A DNA stretch of 13,795 nucleotides from DASSWG01 sp041689995 (GTDB lineage Bacteria; Bacteroidota; Bacteroidia; Flavobacteriales; Flavobacteriaceae). Every line of letters begins with the position of its first letter. Position 1 is the stretch's first letter. The translations under genes were made by a program, and so were the position numbers. The stretch spans positions 1-13,795 of the forward strand of contig JBDNFD010000131.1 of assembly GCA_041689995.1 (NCBI GenBank), in the 5' to 3' direction. This document shows, in pieces, positions 13,573 through 13,795 of this stretch. The notes below the pieces were generated by a model that was not told the origin of the DNA, searched no databases, and saw only the letters and a list, made by a program, of their open reading frames with translations.

Positions 13573-13795
13573 ATGGAGAAGTCAGCCGAGGTCATAGTAC
13601 CCACGGGAAACGAGGTGCAGAAAACTGCACAGGTCTCACAAATGGGGAAGGACCGAACATAATCCTTCCAGAAATTAGAATGGGAGCATTGATTTTCATT
13701 AATTGGGTGACCGATTCCCAAGAAAATCTGTAGCCTATTCATAAAGTATGGAATAGTTTTAATTGGTGTAAAGAGCGATTGGAAAGATGGGTTAT
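13573..13795 (+). mobile_element. Probable group II intron fragment (domain IV region)
   Basis: The plus strand carries GAAGTCAGCCGAGGTCATAG (from 13589) followed by TACCCAC, a perfect hairpin GTGCAG-AAAA-CTGCAC, and GGGGAAGGACCGAACATA. From memory, AAGTCAGCAGAGGTCATAGTACC followed by GGGAAGGACCGAAC is typical of bacterial group II introns just before the reverse transcriptase start, within domain IV. No intron 5' end (GUGYG) is seen to the left, where another gene's sequence begins, so the element appears truncated on that side. No reverse transcriptase motif is visible before the window edge. Confidence 0.5.

Noticed and set aside
13563..13742. N-terminal half of the 119-codon minus-strand frame
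   Set aside because: It is antisense to group II intron-like sequence and rich in Cys and Phe without pattern, so it is treated as a chance extension.

Overview
The window looks like a chromosomal accessory region from a member of the Bacteroidota, most likely Flavobacteriaceae. The reasons are the AT-rich background, Bacteroidetes-style lipoproteins, a TPR/HisKA_2 sensor kinase paired with a LytTR regulator, DUF6090-type membrane proteins, and abundant short palindromic repeats. Every convincing protein gene is on the minus strand, so gene order in the direction of transcription runs from high to low coordinates. This placement rests on family knowledge and reading, not on a database search.

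Layout by coordinate. 1-86: probable start of an IS1595-like transposase leaving the window. 124-3841: a peptide-scavenging block of a secreted M19 membrane dipeptidase, an S33 proline-iminopeptidase-type lipoprotein and an APC amino acid permease. The permease is frameshifted, apparently by loss of one 5-bp tandem unit. A composite palindromic repeat separates the two peptidases. 3895-5788: a repeat-rich island. It holds an IS200-like/REP-associated tyrosine transposase (RAYT) between inverted REP-like hairpins, a truncated second RAYT with its own REP pair, and two DUF6090 genes, one of them broken. 5789-9507: a likely operon of a SnoaL-like lipoprotein, an NAD-dependent epimerase/reductase and an exported amidohydrolase with a C-terminal SnoaL-like domain. 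It is preceded by an internally deleted paralogue of the lipoprotein. 9747-12358: a translationally coupled two-component system of TPR-transmembrane-HisKA_2 kinase and LytTR response regulator. 12711-13795: a frameshifted small lipoprotein, the tail of an unknown gene, and what looks like a plus-strand group II intron fragment running off the right edge.

Two observations stand out. First, short palindromic elements sit in frame inside genes. A 21-bp element occurs in opposite orientations in the RAYT gene and in a DUF6090 copy. A 33-bp element occurs in both DUF6090 copies. Both lengths are multiples of three and stop-free in the frame used, and removing each restores the expected family sequence. 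The 33-bp element carries the same hairpin core as the REPs flanking the RAYT, which suggests one mobilisation system places repeats between and inside genes. Second, the DNA about 80 bp upstream of the kinase gene and of the SnoaL-like locus shares a 28-bp ungapped match with a 21-bp half-site period. That is the architecture expected for a LytTR regulator, so the two-component system probably regulates itself and the neighbouring operon.

The window has many decaying genes (permease, DUF6090 copy, RAYT remnant, SnoaL paralogue, small lipoprotein, unknown tail). The frameshifts could also be sequencing errors. I saw no tRNA, rRNA or CRISPR array.
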